Source of the DNA: Piliocolobus tephrosceles
Lineage: Eukaryota > Chordata > Mammalia > Primates > Cercopithecidae
Reading direction: 5' to 3'
DNA length: 64,000 bases
Assembly (NCBI RefSeq): GCF_002776525.5
Contig: NC_045441.1
Span: 107,878,041-107,942,040, forward strand
Below, piece by piece: positions 1 to 11,039 of this stretch (position 1 is the stretch's first letter; every line of letters starts with the position of its first letter). The notes beneath the pieces were generated by a model. It saw only the letters and a program-made list of their open reading frames with translations. It searched no databases and was not told the origin of the DNA. The position numbers and the translations under genes were made by a program.

Positions 1-570
1 GCCAATACTTTGTGATTCTTTTGTAGTCACTCAACTCCTAGTGGACAAGTGAAATCAACTAGCACAGAGCAGATGGGAAAGAGAAGGGGATTTTTCAAAC
101 TGATAATCTTTAATTAAAAGCATAACACTCTCTAGGTTCATGTCTCAGGAACACATAGCACATAAAGTATTTTTATAATGAAAGTCAGCTGGTACTTTCT
201 TTCTCTAATGGGTCTTCTTGGATAGAAGCCAAATGGATTAAAGTTGTACCAAATTTGATCATTACCAGGAGGTATTATCATTAAGCTTTAATATATACAA
301 TTCAGCTTATGCATTTCTACCAAGAGAGCCAAAATTAATTTAATTTTATGAGGGTCAAGGGACAAGTTTAAGGAGTTTTGGGGGGGGGGGCCTAGGAATG
401 GATTTGCTTCCCTGTCATCTTGTATGTTACCAGTGATGATGTACAAATTTCTGGGTCCAGTGGGATGAGGAGCAAGAGGGGATTCCATGGTGACGGAATT
501 GGTGAGGGCAGAGAACAACTGAGCTGAGCACAATCTCGTGATAGCCAGTCTCTCTGACAACAGCATAGTC
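1..570. other. Unassigned non-coding DNA with a G11 run
   Basis: I recognise no gene or repeat family. There is an uninterrupted run of 11 G at 380-390 directly after four T. The stretch 400-540 is less AT-rich than its surroundings, and minus-strand open frames there show no recognisable protein character. Confidence 0.5.
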
Positions 571-892
571 CAGTGGTCACCAAACTTTCTGTAAATGGCC
601 AGGCATTACTATCTGGCTATTTTTGGATTTGTGGACCATAAGGCTCCTTTTATAACTACTCAACTCTGATATTGTAACAAGAAAACAGCCATAGGCAAAA
701 TGCAATTGAAAAGATGTGGATGGGTGCCAATAAAATTTATAGATAAGGGAATTTGAATTTTATGTAATTTTACTATGTCATGAAATATTAGTCTTCCCTT
801 GATTTTTTTTCCCAACCATTTAGAAATGCAAAATCTATCCTTGCTTACAGGGTATAGGTAAACAGATGGGCAGGCCAGATTGCTTGCTCTTG
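571..892 (+). mobile_element. hAT-type non-autonomous DNA element (MITE)
   Basis: It starts with the hAT terminal motif CAGTGGTCACCAAAC. It then follows the common mammalian MITE that reads 'ttctgtaaatggccagg', 'ggaccataaggctcc' and 'caactctgatattgtaac'. A second block, 'gaattttatgtaatttta' and 'tcatgaaatatta', ends near 'gggcaggccaga'. The right terminal repeat is eroded. I do not assign a Repbase name with confidence. Confidence 0.6.
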
Positions 893-904
893 GATTGGCG
901 ACTT

Positions 905-1035
905 CTTTCATTCGACAGGGAGTTACTGAGTGATTTCTATGTGCCAAGCACTGTTCTCAGTATTGAGAGCTCAGCGGTGAACAAATGGTTAAAAAGTTCC
1001 TGCCCACATAGAGCTTCCATTCTAGAATTGTCTGC
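905..1035. repeat. Old interspersed repeat fragment, family unassigned
   Basis: The stretch carries 'tgatttctatgtgccaagc', 'agcggtgaacaaa' and 'cccacatagagcttcc'. This is a widespread mammalian repeat motif series (size-of-outbreak type 'tatgtgccaggcac ... catggagctt'). A sister fragment lies at 44629-44750. It could be part of an L2/MIR-age element. Confidence 0.4.
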
Positions 1036-3314
1036 TGTCATTGCTTATCACTCAAGAGTCATTATAATGATGACTCTTTGTAAATGGACAGGCCTGTTAC
1101 AAAATCTCATGTGCACATACCTGTTGAGCCCCAAGTTAATGAAGTTTCTGCAGTTTTCAATTGCAAGCATTCTGTTTGTATATACCCTTATTATAACGTT
1201 TCTCACATCACATCACATCTTCTCATTTATTCCTCATCCCTAGCACACTGGTTGGCACAGAAGAGGCATTTATGATAACTGCATAATATCTAATAATATG
1301 TAATGTTATTTAACTTAGTATTTAAGAATTATATAATATTTAATAATAATGGACTAATAATTGGATCTAAGATGCTGTTACCATTATTTATGTACTAAAG
1401 AAAAAATATTGCCAATGAACTCTGAGATGGCTATCACTGCATCTTACATTTCAGAGATGCTAAAGTATGAAAAAATAAATGTGAGACTTAGACTCTGTGA
1501 AATGTGGTAAATGTTTCCCGAATAAATAGCATTTCTATTCCCATTGATTCTGAAAATGTATAATGCTAATTTATAATGAGGCACAGGAAAAGTCAAAACC
1601 ACAAATAAGGGCTATGTGAGTAATGTCACATGCGAGTGTGCCTCACTGCCTCCCCATGATTCTGCTGCAGTTGTGTACTAGAGATGTTTGTTAAAAGGCC
1701 TTGCTTGATTTCTGGAAGGCTCCAGGGCTGCCTCTCTCACAGCCTTACCTCCTTCTTGCCAGTCTGGTGGTGAGTGATGCAGAAACATTTTAATTAATGG
1801 CGAACTTCTCGAAGTTGAAGTGCAAACAATTACAGCTCAATTTTACTTTTGGCCTCATTTTCGTCATTTCCATTCTCTCCTCCCTCCCCATTAGATGACC
1901 GTGTTTCACAGTCTGTAAGCTGGCTAATGGCGCTGCTTGTGAAGGAGAGGACATCGTTTCTCCCACAATTAAAAGCAGCAAAGAGACAAAGACAGAATTC
2001 TCATGCTAGACTCCTCCAGATGAGTCCGTCTGAAAGGTAGATAGTCACTCTTCTCTAGCTGGAAAATAGTATTTTTTTTTTTTTTTCTAGAAAGGATCAT
2101 GTCTGCTCCATAACAACTGTTTGCACACAAGATTCAAAGAAAGTTCATAGTACATATCACAAGTACATCTGATACGTAAGTGAAGTGATCTGTAGCACTG
2201 TTAATTAGACCTAAATTCTTGATTTACTATTTATAAAACAAAATTGATTATTACTTCATCAACAACATTTAAAGCATCATTAAGAGAGGTCTGCTCCAGC
2301 AGCCTCAGGTTAAATTTTTTAACAAGCACTTTAGTTGCTAATCTGTGTTATTGCCAACATATGTAAACTTCCTAATGCTAATTGCATTCAGCTGTGAATC
2401 AAACAATGTCTAATTCTCTTCAGGATTAATTATGCACATGTGCTGCCTGCATTCCTAAACATGGTTCTCATAAATAATAAGAGATATATCTAAGCAGATG
2501 GGATTTTTCCATCTAAATGATCTGTTTATCATGAATAAAACAAATGACACATACTAGACTTCAAATGCACAGTCACTGCAACTTCACATATTTTTAGCAT
2601 TAATAATTACCCCAACAATCGTTTGTGTGGATACATTTTTGAACAATTGAGCAGCAAGCCATGTTTGCTCACATGCTATATTTATCTCTCACAACATGAT
2701 TTTTAAAATTTGAACTGAGAACCAGGAACAGTGTAGTTTATTTCATGCACTTACTGGGTAAAGATAATTGTACACCATAAAGAGTGAAACCCTATAGTCC
2801 CCAGGGAGCTGTGTTTAAATGAACTTTGTGATTAAGCTGATAAAAGGTTATATAGTCTTCCCACTCCATAGAACAGATATACTGGGGGACATCTTTTTTA
2901 GCATTGCAGGACTAGAATTTTGGAATCATTTCAATGGTTGAATTCAACAATCATTTAATTCAATTATTCATTCCTGCAACAAAGATAATTTTGAAAGAAA
3001 ATGGACATGTAAGGCAACAACAAAAACACCAAAAGTCATGTATTTTGCTTTACGGGATTATAGACTTTTGTTCATTTGCATAGTGTGCTCATAGTATTTG
3101 TATAGTATGTATGAATCAAAGTTGAATTGAGATGCCTTGGCATTCCAGATAAAATTAGAACAGCATTTTTTAAAGAGAGAGATTCATAACAGCTTATTTA
3201 GAAAGGTTGAAAGGACAGAGATTTGGAATATCATATGTCTCCCCAACTGCACTAGGCTCAAAACAGTAGTCACTTCCCCAAAATAATGCCAGAACAAGAC
3301 AGAGATGTAGGATT
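1036..3314. other. Unique AT-rich DNA, possible conserved noncoding element
   Basis: No exon or repeat is recognised. It contains a perfect 9-bp-arm hairpin at 1054-1078 and a T run near 2070-2088. Between about 2190 and 2530 TAAT/ATTA cores are dense, with one CAGCTG and one palindromic CACATGTG E-box. That composition is seen in developmental enhancers, but this is motif content only. Conservation cannot be judged from one sequence. Confidence 0.35.
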
Positions 3315-3608
3315 GCACTGTGCAGTATGGGCACCACTGGCCATTTTCGACTATTGAGTACTTCAGATGTGGCTAGCCTGAACTGAGATGGTTTTACAAG
3401 ACTGAGTACAGAAAGAAGATTATAAAATATTATTTATAATAACTTTTGTACATTGGAAGATAATGTTTTTAATGTATTGGGTTAAATAAAATATATCATT
3501 GAAATTAATTTAACCTATTTGTTTTCACTTTAGCAATGTGGGGGGACTAGCAAATTTAAAGTTACATACGTAGCTGGCATCATATTTGTATTAGACAATG
3601 CTGATCTA
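3315..3608 (+). mobile_element. hAT-type MITE, second family
   Basis: The left end is 'gcactgtgcagtatggg' followed by 'ccactggcca'. The middle has 'gagtacttcagatgtggcta'. The right end is 'gctggcatcatatttg' then 'tagacaatgctgatctaga'. These match, with many substitutions, the mammalian MITE whose ends read 'gcactgtccaatacggtagc' and its complement. The interior is AT-rich and shortened. Confidence 0.5.
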
Positions 3609-3690
3609 GAGTGGGGCACAGACATATGTATTTTTAAGGTTCTGTACGTGAATCTGATGCAAGTCACATTGGATACCACTGCCCTAGAAG
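3609..3690. repeat. MER5-like remnant
   Basis: The stretch has 'acatatgtatttttaagg', 'gaatctgatgcaag' and 'ggataccactgccctaga'. It resembles the right half of a MER5A-type hAT MITE, but short length and divergence make the call weak. Confidence 0.3.
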
Positions 3691-3767
3691 TTAAGGAAGG
3701 GAGTAAACAGAAGATACATCGCTTTATGATTGGAGATTTGGGCTATGTAGATCAAATCAGAAAACAT

Positions 3768-3902
3768 GTCTGAGACTCAGAGCAGTCACATAACTTGTCC
3801 AAAGCCACACAGCCACAGTAAGTACCACACAGTTAGTCACAGAGTCAGAGTTGGTTTTCTGTGACGTCATAGCTCATGGTTTTCCTCTGCATAATACTGC
3901 CT
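3768..3902 (-). repeat. MIR SINE fragment
   Basis: It reads as the complement of the MIR core: 'gagactcagagcagtcac' then 'acttgtccaaagccacacag', then 'gtcagagttggtttt'. These correspond to the MIR segments for 'cctcagtttcc', the conserved 'gtgaccttgggcaagt', and 'cccggctctgcc'. Confidence 0.65.
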
Positions 3903-4002
3903 TCTGGAAATGCAAATGCAAAAAGAACGAGCAATATAGGTGCAGGACCGGGGCACAAAGTGACATTAGAGTCAGATGAAAAGAGTTTCTCAGAGGAGAA
4001 AA

Positions 4003-4090
4003 GTAATATTTAACTAACATCTATTTGACAGGCTCGATGCTAGATGCTTTCATATATGTTATTTTATTCCAGTTTCACTTAGCTCATGGC
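4003..4090 (-). repeat. MIR SINE 3' fragment
   Basis: 'taactaacatctatttgac', 'gctagatgctttcatatat' and 'ttattttattccag' match the antisense 3' half of MIR. Short and diverged. Confidence 0.45.
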
Positions 4091-4394
4091 CAACATTTTC
4101 TTATGACAACACATAGACAAAGTTATCGAGACAACATTTATCGCTCACATCTTTTGCTCCTTTGACTATTTCTTTTTCCTTCCAATACTCAATAGTGACC
4201 CCACTGCTTTCTCACCTCCTCTCTCTTTGTATTTTTAAAATACTATAGTGACCAAAATGTATCAGTTTTGTCCATGACCCTTTTTTGCTAGGTTTTGCTA
4301 GGTAGCTAATTCCAGTAATTCCATTTATTTGCTAATTTGGCAAATAATTGATAAATTATTTAATCTACAGCACTAAAGATATATATATATATAA

Positions 4395-4640
4395 ACTTAG
4401 AATACAAAAAGACCCGAGTTTGAATCATGTATCTACTACCTAACCGTAGTGTAAACTTACAATTTATAGTAACTTAGAAGTGATTTTACTTCATGATGAG
4501 ATTTATTTTCTTTTCCTCTGTCATGGAGATAACACCATCATCTCCTTTACAGGTTATTGTGAGGTCTTCTACAGATCTTCCCGGTTCCTTGGTGTGACCT
4601 GTACCAGGTGCTCAGCCAATGTTAGTTCTTTCCATTTCTC
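4395..4640 (+). repeat. MIR SINE
   Basis: 'aaagacccgagtttgaatc', 'tttcctctgtcatggagat', 'acaggttattgtgagg' and 'gtaccaggtgctcagccaat' follow the sense MIR order over about 240 bp. The 5' quarter is interrupted by AT-rich change next to an (AT)n tract at 4379-4394. Confidence 0.65.
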
Positions 4641-4807
4641 TTTTTTCTTCACTAACATATTATTCACCTTTTAGCATTCACATGCAGAGTGTTAACAAAA
4701 AGGAGATATATGGGTCTTTCAGTGGGAGATAGAATGAGCTGGAGGAGACTTTTCTGTTACCTCACTATCTCACTAAACTCCATAGTTTCCTTTGGTCTGT
4801 ACAAAAC

Positions 4808-5160
4808 TGATATGGTTTGGCTGTATCCCCACCCAAATCTCATCTTGAATTTCCATGTATTGTAGGAGGGACCCAGTGGGAGGTAATTGAATTATGGAAG
4901 CAGGTCTTTCCTGTCCTGTTCTTGTGATAGTGAATAAGTCTCATGATATCTGACAGTATTATAAGGGGGTATTTCCCTGCCCAATCTCTCTCTTTACCTG
5001 CCACTATCTATATAAGATGTGACTTGCTCCTCCCTGCCTTCTGCCATGATTGTGAGGCCTCCCCAGCCATGTGGCAGTGTAAGTCATTAAGCCTCTTTCT
5101 TTCGTAAATTGCCCAGTCTTGGGTATGTCTTCATCAGCAGCGTAAAAACGGACTAATATA
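4808..5160 (+). repeat. 5' LTR of the MaLR provirus (MST type)
   Basis: The LTR starts TGATATGGTTTGGCTG and ends GGACTAATATA. In between are 'gggaggtaattgaatt', 'ccatgattgtgaggcctcc' and 'cgtaaattgcccagtctt'. The terminal TG is kept; the expected terminal CA has decayed to TA. Confidence 0.93.
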
Positions 5161-6728
5161 GTAAATCGGTACCACTAGAGTGAGACATTGCTGAAAAGTT
5201 ACCCGAAAATATGGAAGCGACTTTGGAACTGGGTAAGAGGTAGGAACAGTTTGGAGGGCTGAGAAGACAGGAAACTGTGGGTAAGTTTGGAACTTCCCAG
5301 AGACTTGTTGAATGGCTTTGATCAAAAGCTCAGTAGCAATATGGACAATAAAGTCCAGGCTGATGTGGTCTCAAATGGAGATAAGGAACTTCTTGGGAAC
5401 CGGATAAAAGATGACACTTGTTATGTTTTAGCAAAGAGAGCATTTTGCCCCTGCCCTAGAGATTTGTGGACATTTGAACTTCAGAGAGATGATTTAGGGC
5501 ATCTAGTGGAAGAAATATATAAGCAGCAAAGTGTTCAAAAGTGACTTGAGTGCTATTAATGACATTCGGTTTTATAAAGGAAGCCAAGTATAAAAGTTCA
5601 GAAAAATTTGCAGCCTGACAATGTGATAGAAAAGAAAAACCCATTTTCTGAGGAGAATTTCAAGCCGGCTGCAGAAATTTGCATAAGTAATGAGGAGCCA
5701 AATGTTAATCACCAAGACAATGGGGAAAGTGTCTCCAGGGCACGTCAGAAGTCTTCAAGGCAGCTCCTCCCATCACAGGAGCTGAGCTCTAGGAGAAAAA
5801 ATGGTTTCGTGGGCCAGGCCCAGGGTCTCCACGCTGTGTGCAGCCTAGGCACTTGGCGCCCTGCATCCCAGCAGCTTCAGTCGTGGCTGAAAGGGACCAA
5901 TGTAGATCTTGGGTCATGGCTTCAGAGGGTGCAAGCCCCAAGCCTTGGCAACTTCCGCGTGGTGTCGAGCCTGCAAAGTACACAGAAGTAAAGAACTGGG
6001 GTTTAGAAACCTCTGCCTAGACTTCAGAGGATGTATGGAAATGCCTGGATATCCAGGCAGTAATTTGCTGCAGGGGCAGGGCTCTCACGGGAAACCTCTA
6101 CTGGGGCAGTTTGGAAGAGAAATGTGGGGTCGGAGCCCCCACACAGTGTCTCTACTGGGGCACCACCTAGTGGAGCTGTGAGAAGTGGGACACTATTCTC
6201 CAGACCCCAGAACAGTAGATCCACTGACAGCTTGCACTGTGCACCTGGAAAAGCTACAGACACTCAATGCCAGCCCGTTAAAGCAGCGGGGAGGGAGGCT
6301 GTACCCTGCAAAGCCACAGGGGTGCAGCTGCCAAAGACCATGGAAACCCACCTCTTGTTTCAGTGTGACCTGGATATGAGACATGGGAGACAAAGGAGAT
6401 CATTTTGGAGCTTTAAGATTTGACTGCCCTGCTGGATTTTGGACTTGCATGGGGCCTGTAGCCCTTTTGTTTTGGCCAATTTATCTCATCTAGAATGGAT
6501 GCATTTATCCATTGCCTGTACCCTCATTGTATCTAGGAAATATCTAGCTTGCTTTTGGATTTACAGGTTCATAGGCAGAAGGAATTTGCCTTGTCTCAAG
6601 ATGAGACGTTGGACTATGGACTTTTGAATTAATGCTGAAATGGGTTAAGATTTTGGGGGGACTGTTGGGAAGGCATAATTGGTTTTGAAATCTAAGGACA
6701 TGAGATTTGGGAGGGGCCAGGGGCAGAA
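5161..6728 (+). pseudogene. Degenerate MaLR internal region
   Basis: It begins right after the LTR with 'gtaaatcggtaccactag', the primer-binding position. It ends in the purine-rich tract 'gggaggggccaggggcagaa' just before the 3' LTR. Three open stretches lie in one plus-strand frame (5287-5544, 5608-5991, 6124-6423), separated by stops. They fit the gag-like remnant known for THE1/MST internal sequences. At about 1.57 kb it matches the usual THE1-internal size. It is non-functional. Confidence 0.85.
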
Positions 6729-7070
6729 TGATATGGTTTGGCTGTGTCCCCTCCCAAATCTCATCTTGAATTCCCATTTGTTGTAGGAGTTACCCAGTGG
6801 GAGGTAATTGAATCATGGGGGCAGGTGTTTCCCTGCTCTTGTGAATAAACAAAATCTCTCTGACAGTGTTATAAGGAGGAGTTTCCCTGCCCAATATTTC
6901 TCTTTGCCTGCTGCTATCCATGTAAGTTGTGACTTGCTCCTCCTTGCCTTCCACCATGATTGTGAGGCCTCCCCAGCCATGTGGGACTGTAGATTATTGA
7001 ACTTCTTTCTTTTGTAAATTACCCAGTCTCATGTAAGTCTTTATCAGCAGTGTGAAAATGGACTAATACA
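6729..7070 (+). repeat. 3' LTR of the MaLR provirus (MST type)
   Basis: Same start (TGATATGGTTTGGCTG) and order of blocks as the 5' copy, ending GGACTAATACA with the canonical CA. It is about 11 bp shorter, mainly through small deletions around 6830-6860. Confidence 0.93.
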
Positions 7071-7075
7071 AAAAC

Positions 7076-7639
7076 CTTACTTGTTTTAAGCTATATATTT
7101 CTTACTTAGCTTAATTACAGTAAATGCAGTGCTAAAAAGCCCAAACTATGATTCTACCAGTGAAACAATATAACCCTGCCATGACCTTCACAGAAACGCT
7201 CTACAATATCACCTATGTCATGTGGTAATAATGTAAAGCATTGCATCAAATATTAAGGTCAGCTGCAAAACTTGCATACTTAGACTATTTAACCTTGTGT
7301 TAATGACTGTCTCAAACTCTTACAATCATACACTTTTGGTTAAACAATCAGCCACAGCCTTTCCTTATGGTTTTATGAAGACATCTGAGACTTCTAGAAG
7401 AAAAGCATCTCATATTGCTTGTTAGGAGGAGATGGTGTGAATGTCATTAATGGTAGAAACAGACGATAGGGGAGGGTACTTTTTGGCACAATCCCTATGT
7501 TTCAGGTTGTTAATGGGAAACATTATTACCCCTTCCGTTTATATCCCTCACAGTGCACCAGGACTTCAGCTCCTCACCTCCATCCTCTACACTATGTGCA
7601 GTCTTCTTGTCCTTATTCAAAAAAAAGTTGCCTCACCTA
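7076..7639. other. Unique DNA between provirus and MADE1
   Basis: No coding or repeat signal recognised. The open frame crossing 7441-7647 has no features of a known protein. Confidence 0.5.
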
Positions 7640-8027
7640 TTAAGTAGGTGCAAACATAATTGTGGCTTTTGTCATTACTTTTTTTTTTTTTTTTTTGAGA
7701 TGGAGTTTTGCTCTTGTTGCCCAGGCTGGAGTGGGCACAAATTTGGCCCACCACAACCTCCACCTCCCGGGTTCAAGCAATTCTCTTGCCTCAGCCTCCC
7801 AAGTAGCTGGGATTACAGGTGCCTGCCACCATGCCTGGCTAATTTTTTTGTATTTTTAGGAGAGACAGGATTTCACCATGTTGGCCAGGCTGGTCTTGAA
7901 CTTCTGACCTCCGGTGATCCACCTGCCTCAGTCTCCCAAAGTGTTGGGATTACAGGTATGAGCTACTGCACCTGGCCTGCCATTACTTTTAATGACAAAA
8001 ACCACAATTATGTTTGCGTCAACCTAA
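7640..8027. mobile_element. MADE1 mariner MITE split by an Alu
   Basis: The left half starts TTAAGTAGGTGCAAAC and the right half ends GCGTCAACCTAA. With the Alu removed they form the about 80-bp near-perfect palindrome of MADE1, the Hsmar1-derived MITE. The expected TA target duplication is present (7638-7639 and 8028-8029). MADE1 copies are the source of the mir-548 family, but here the hairpin loop region is displaced by the Alu. Confidence 0.9.
7679..7980 (-). mobile_element. AluS inside MADE1
   Basis: A T run (7679-7696) leads into an antisense Alu body ending in 'gcacctggcc'. CATTACTTTT is duplicated on both sides (left copy from 7673, right copy 7981-7990), and the right flank shows the L1-endonuclease-like TTTT/AA site. 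Substitutions such as 'ggagtgggcacaaatttggc' and 'ttttaggagagacagg' show age. S-type by overall sequence. The 160-codon open frame here is Alu translation only. Confidence 0.9.
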
Positions 8028-8029
8028 TA

Positions 8030-8397
8030 GATTAACTGGAAACTGATAATGCAGGTTCATCAAATATCTAAATAGCTTTTTCTCTTTCAATCAGGTTTTT
8101 AGACCGAGAGTTCAACCAGGTGTTCACTCAAACATCAAAACTAAAAACAAAACAAAGATAAAACAAACAAAACTCCAAATTTAATTATTTGCCTGCTGAT
8201 ACTTATAATAGTGTGAGTATCATTTATGTTAAAAACAGAGATATTTATGATCTTGAGACTTAAAAAATTACATTTTTTAAGTAACATAACATAACATATA
8301 TTAAATATAATATAACAATTATATTTAATAATCACGCTTCTCAAGTCAGAGGAGTACATATTTCAGTTTTCCATGAAGTTTTAAAAATAAAATGGTT
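8030..8397. other. Unique AT-rich DNA
   Basis: A-rich at 8130-8170 and AT-rich at 8270-8335. Nothing else recognised. Confidence 0.5.
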
Positions 8398-8560
8398 ATT
8401 GAACTTCATCTTTCATCAGTTTCCTCATCTGTAAAATAGAGACAAAACTAAGTAAACACCTCATATGATACCTTGGATGAGTAAATAAAATAATCATCGT
8501 AAAATGCTTAGAACAGTGCCTGGCAATAATAGTGCTTAATAGTTACGTTATTATCATTAA
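8398..8560 (+). repeat. MIR SINE 3' half
   Basis: 'cagtttcctcatctgtaaaa', 'aaaatgcttagaacagtgcc' and 'tggcaataatagtgct' are in sense MIR order. Confidence 0.75.
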
Positions 8561-9814
8561 TAACTTCTAAATTTAACCAATCTGAACGTTTTCACACACT
8601 TTTGACCATATAAAGTTCTTAATATGACATTTTTATTAATCATGGATATGAACTAATCATCTAAGAAGTAAATAATGCATACAGATGTATAAAATAATTC
8701 TAGCTATCTTAAAAATTGAAAAGCATCCAAAAAAGAAAAAACAAAAGAAAAGGAATAAAACGCCAGATTAATGAAGGAAATGGTGCTATTGGACACTCTG
8801 GTGGCTGCACAATATATCCATCCTGGGCGTTGAGCCTGAGGGCATTTGTATGTTTTTTTTCCCTTCATTTTTCTCTGAGCTTATACCCACATGTAAATGC
8901 AAGCGTCAGTCCATTCTCCTCCCCATTAGTGTCTTTCCAGACTTGATAAGGATATTCATGCTGTTCCCTAGGGTTTAATAATTGCCAAAAGATGCATTAA
9001 ATGATAACATTGATTGTGAAGTACTTTAAGTCGATAAATTCTCTTTTTAACAATTAATTTCATGTGCTTCCAAAAACTACTTGGCAGAGAACATATGGTA
9101 CTTAATATTTTACTGACATTTAAACAAGTCTAAATTTGCTAGTTTCATTAAACAGCTTTACACTAAAATTCGTTTAATTTATAAAACGTATGTTTGGCAA
9201 TGAATGTGCCATCTTATGTAATATAAGGGGTCCATGGTTAGTAGGCTGCAGTCCAAATGTATTAGATATCTTTTTAATTGATGCTAGAGATATTTATCCT
9301 CTTAAGCATCAACATTTTAAGTCAGGGGATTTGGAGTTAAAAATAAATGGACAAATAAAGAAGCTAATTTCTATATGGTCTATTTAAAATGTAAATAATA
9401 AAATTGTCTCTTTCCCTTTATTAAAAAGTATTCTCCAGATGCCTATACATATTACTAAATTTTTACATGTAAGGCCCCAGCTTAAAATGTCAGGCCCCAA
9501 ACAAAACAACAACAAAACACAATTTTAAATTCCTTTTTAAAAAGGAAAATTATTTTCTGTTTTGAATCATCAAACACATGTTTTCCTTTATCTTCATTAA
9601 TAAATTATATCCTGTGATTTCTTCTGGTATAAAGTTCTATTATTCCTGTGACTTCTAAAATATTGAATTTGGATGCAAATTTATTTTGGTCAGTATTTAG
9701 TATGATTAATGGAGTTTAAAGTTGACATTCCAAATCAGTGGGAATAATTAATTACATTTTTTGAAAATGTAAGTTAGATACAAAAATATACTTTATAATG
9801 CTCAAAAGTAAAAC
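8561..9814. other. Unique AT-rich DNA
   Basis: An A-rich purine tract lies at 8725-8760. The stretch 9470-9505 has two 'ggcccca' blocks. No gene, RNA or confident repeat. Confidence 0.5.
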
Positions 9815-10475
9815 ATGTAATAAAATAATTAGATGAAAATTTAGAAGGATATTGATATGAGTAGGAAAGGTTTTGTCAAGCCCAATTCCAAAGGCAAAAG
9901 CATCAGTAAGGAATATTGATTATGTATTACTACATACAAATGAAAAGCTTCTCTTTATCAAGCACCATGAATGACCTAGGGAAAAATATTTGTCAGCAAA
10001 AGGGTAGAATCTTTATTATACAAAAATTGAAATATATTTATAAATCAATTAAAAAGACAAAGTCTCAAATACAAGAATAAGCAAAAGACATGAAATAATA
10101 ATTAATGTGAAAAGAAAAAATTGGTTACATATATATGAAAAAATATTCAACTTCACTTGTGATCTAGGAAATGAATATCTAAAGAAAAACAAAAGGTATA
10201 TTGTGGTTATCAGATGAGAAAGCTGAAAAAGAACATTAATATTCAATGTTTTAAAGATATGAAGAAATGGACATGCTTATGTGCTTTCTCTCAAAAGAAG
10301 CAATATTATTTGAAGAGTTATTTTTTAATAAATATCGCTAACATAAAATGTACGTTCCCCATGCTGTGCTTATTTCACATTGCATGTCTGTATCAAAACA
10401 TCTCATGTACCCCATAAATATATACACCTACTATGTGCCCACAAAAATTTGAAACAAAAACTAACCAAACAAAAA
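9815..10475 (+). mobile_element. L1M fragment (ORF2 3' part and tail)
   Basis: The order of motifs follows the L1 ORF2 C-terminal region: 'aaaagcatcagtaaggaat', 'aaatcaattaaaaagacaaa', 'gcaaaagacatgaaa' and 'tcaacttcacttgtgatc'. It ends in the L1 tail motif 'catgtaccccataaatat'. Many stops and indels mark it as an old, dead copy. Confidence 0.65.
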
Positions 10476-10489
10476 TTGTCAAGAACAAG

Positions 10490-11030
10490 AATAACAATGT
10501 GGAGCTGTTCCAGACTAAAGGTGACTGAATAACAACAAATGTGATGTGAACCCTGAAATGGATTCTCGGGTGAGGAGGTAGGAGATGGCAGTGGGAACCT
10601 CTAAAGAATATTGGTAGCACAGTTGGCTACACTGAAATATGGAGTGCACAATAGATAATAGCAGTATGCCCGTGTTAATTCCCTGATTTTCATAATTGTG
10701 TTCATGTGGTCGTATCTTTGCTTTGGGGAAAAACACACCAAATATTTATTCAGTGGCTAAGGGACAGATTTGTATCAACTTACTCTCAAATGCTTGTGGG
10801 AAAGAGGGAGATGAAGAGAGAGATAGAGATAGATATAGAGAGACAGAGGGAGAAAGAGAGAGAGACAGAGAGAGAAATAAAGAGAGCAAGACAGAGAATG
10901 CAGAACACAAAGCAAATGGGGCATGGGGCAAAATCGATGTATCTAGGGAAAGGGAATGGAGGAGTTCCTTGCATGGTTCCTGCAACTTTTCTATAAGTTT
11001 GAAAGTATCAAAATTGAAAGTTAGCAAAAA
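10490..11030 (+). mobile_element. L1ME-type 3' UTR fragment
   Basis: It contains 'gagctgttccagactaaagg', 'tccctgattttcataattgt', 'caacttactctcaaatgc' and 'gcaacttttctataagtttg'. This is the order of the 3' UTR of old L1M/L1ME elements. The GA-rich tract at 10800-10899 sits where this family often carries a simple repeat. Confidence 0.65.
10800..10899 (+). repeat. GA-rich purine tract
   Basis: Imperfect (GA)n/(GATA)n of about 100 nt on the plus strand, nearly pure purine. It explains the long low-complexity open frames on both strands around 10700-11070. Confidence 0.9.
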
Positions 11031-11039
11031 TTATACATG

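Larger units (their letters stand above)
4803..7075 (+). mobile_element. Complete ERVL-MaLR provirus (MST/THE1 type) with target duplication
   Basis: Two direct LTRs of the same family flank an internal region, and the whole is bounded by the 5-bp target duplication AAAAC (4803-4807 and 7071-7075). A 5-bp duplication is the class length for ERVL-MaLR elements. By eye the two LTRs differ at roughly 10-15% of positions plus small indels, so the insertion is old. I see no reverse transcriptase or envelope-like coding, as expected for this non-autonomous retroelement. Confidence 0.93.

Noticed and set aside
7640..8027. Functional mir-548 gene in MADE1
   Set aside because: The Alu insertion separates the hairpin arms, so a normal precursor cannot form.
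7553..8035. 160-codon plus-strand open frame
   Set aside because: It lies almost wholly in the antisense Alu (7679-7980), and its residues are the standard Alu translation.
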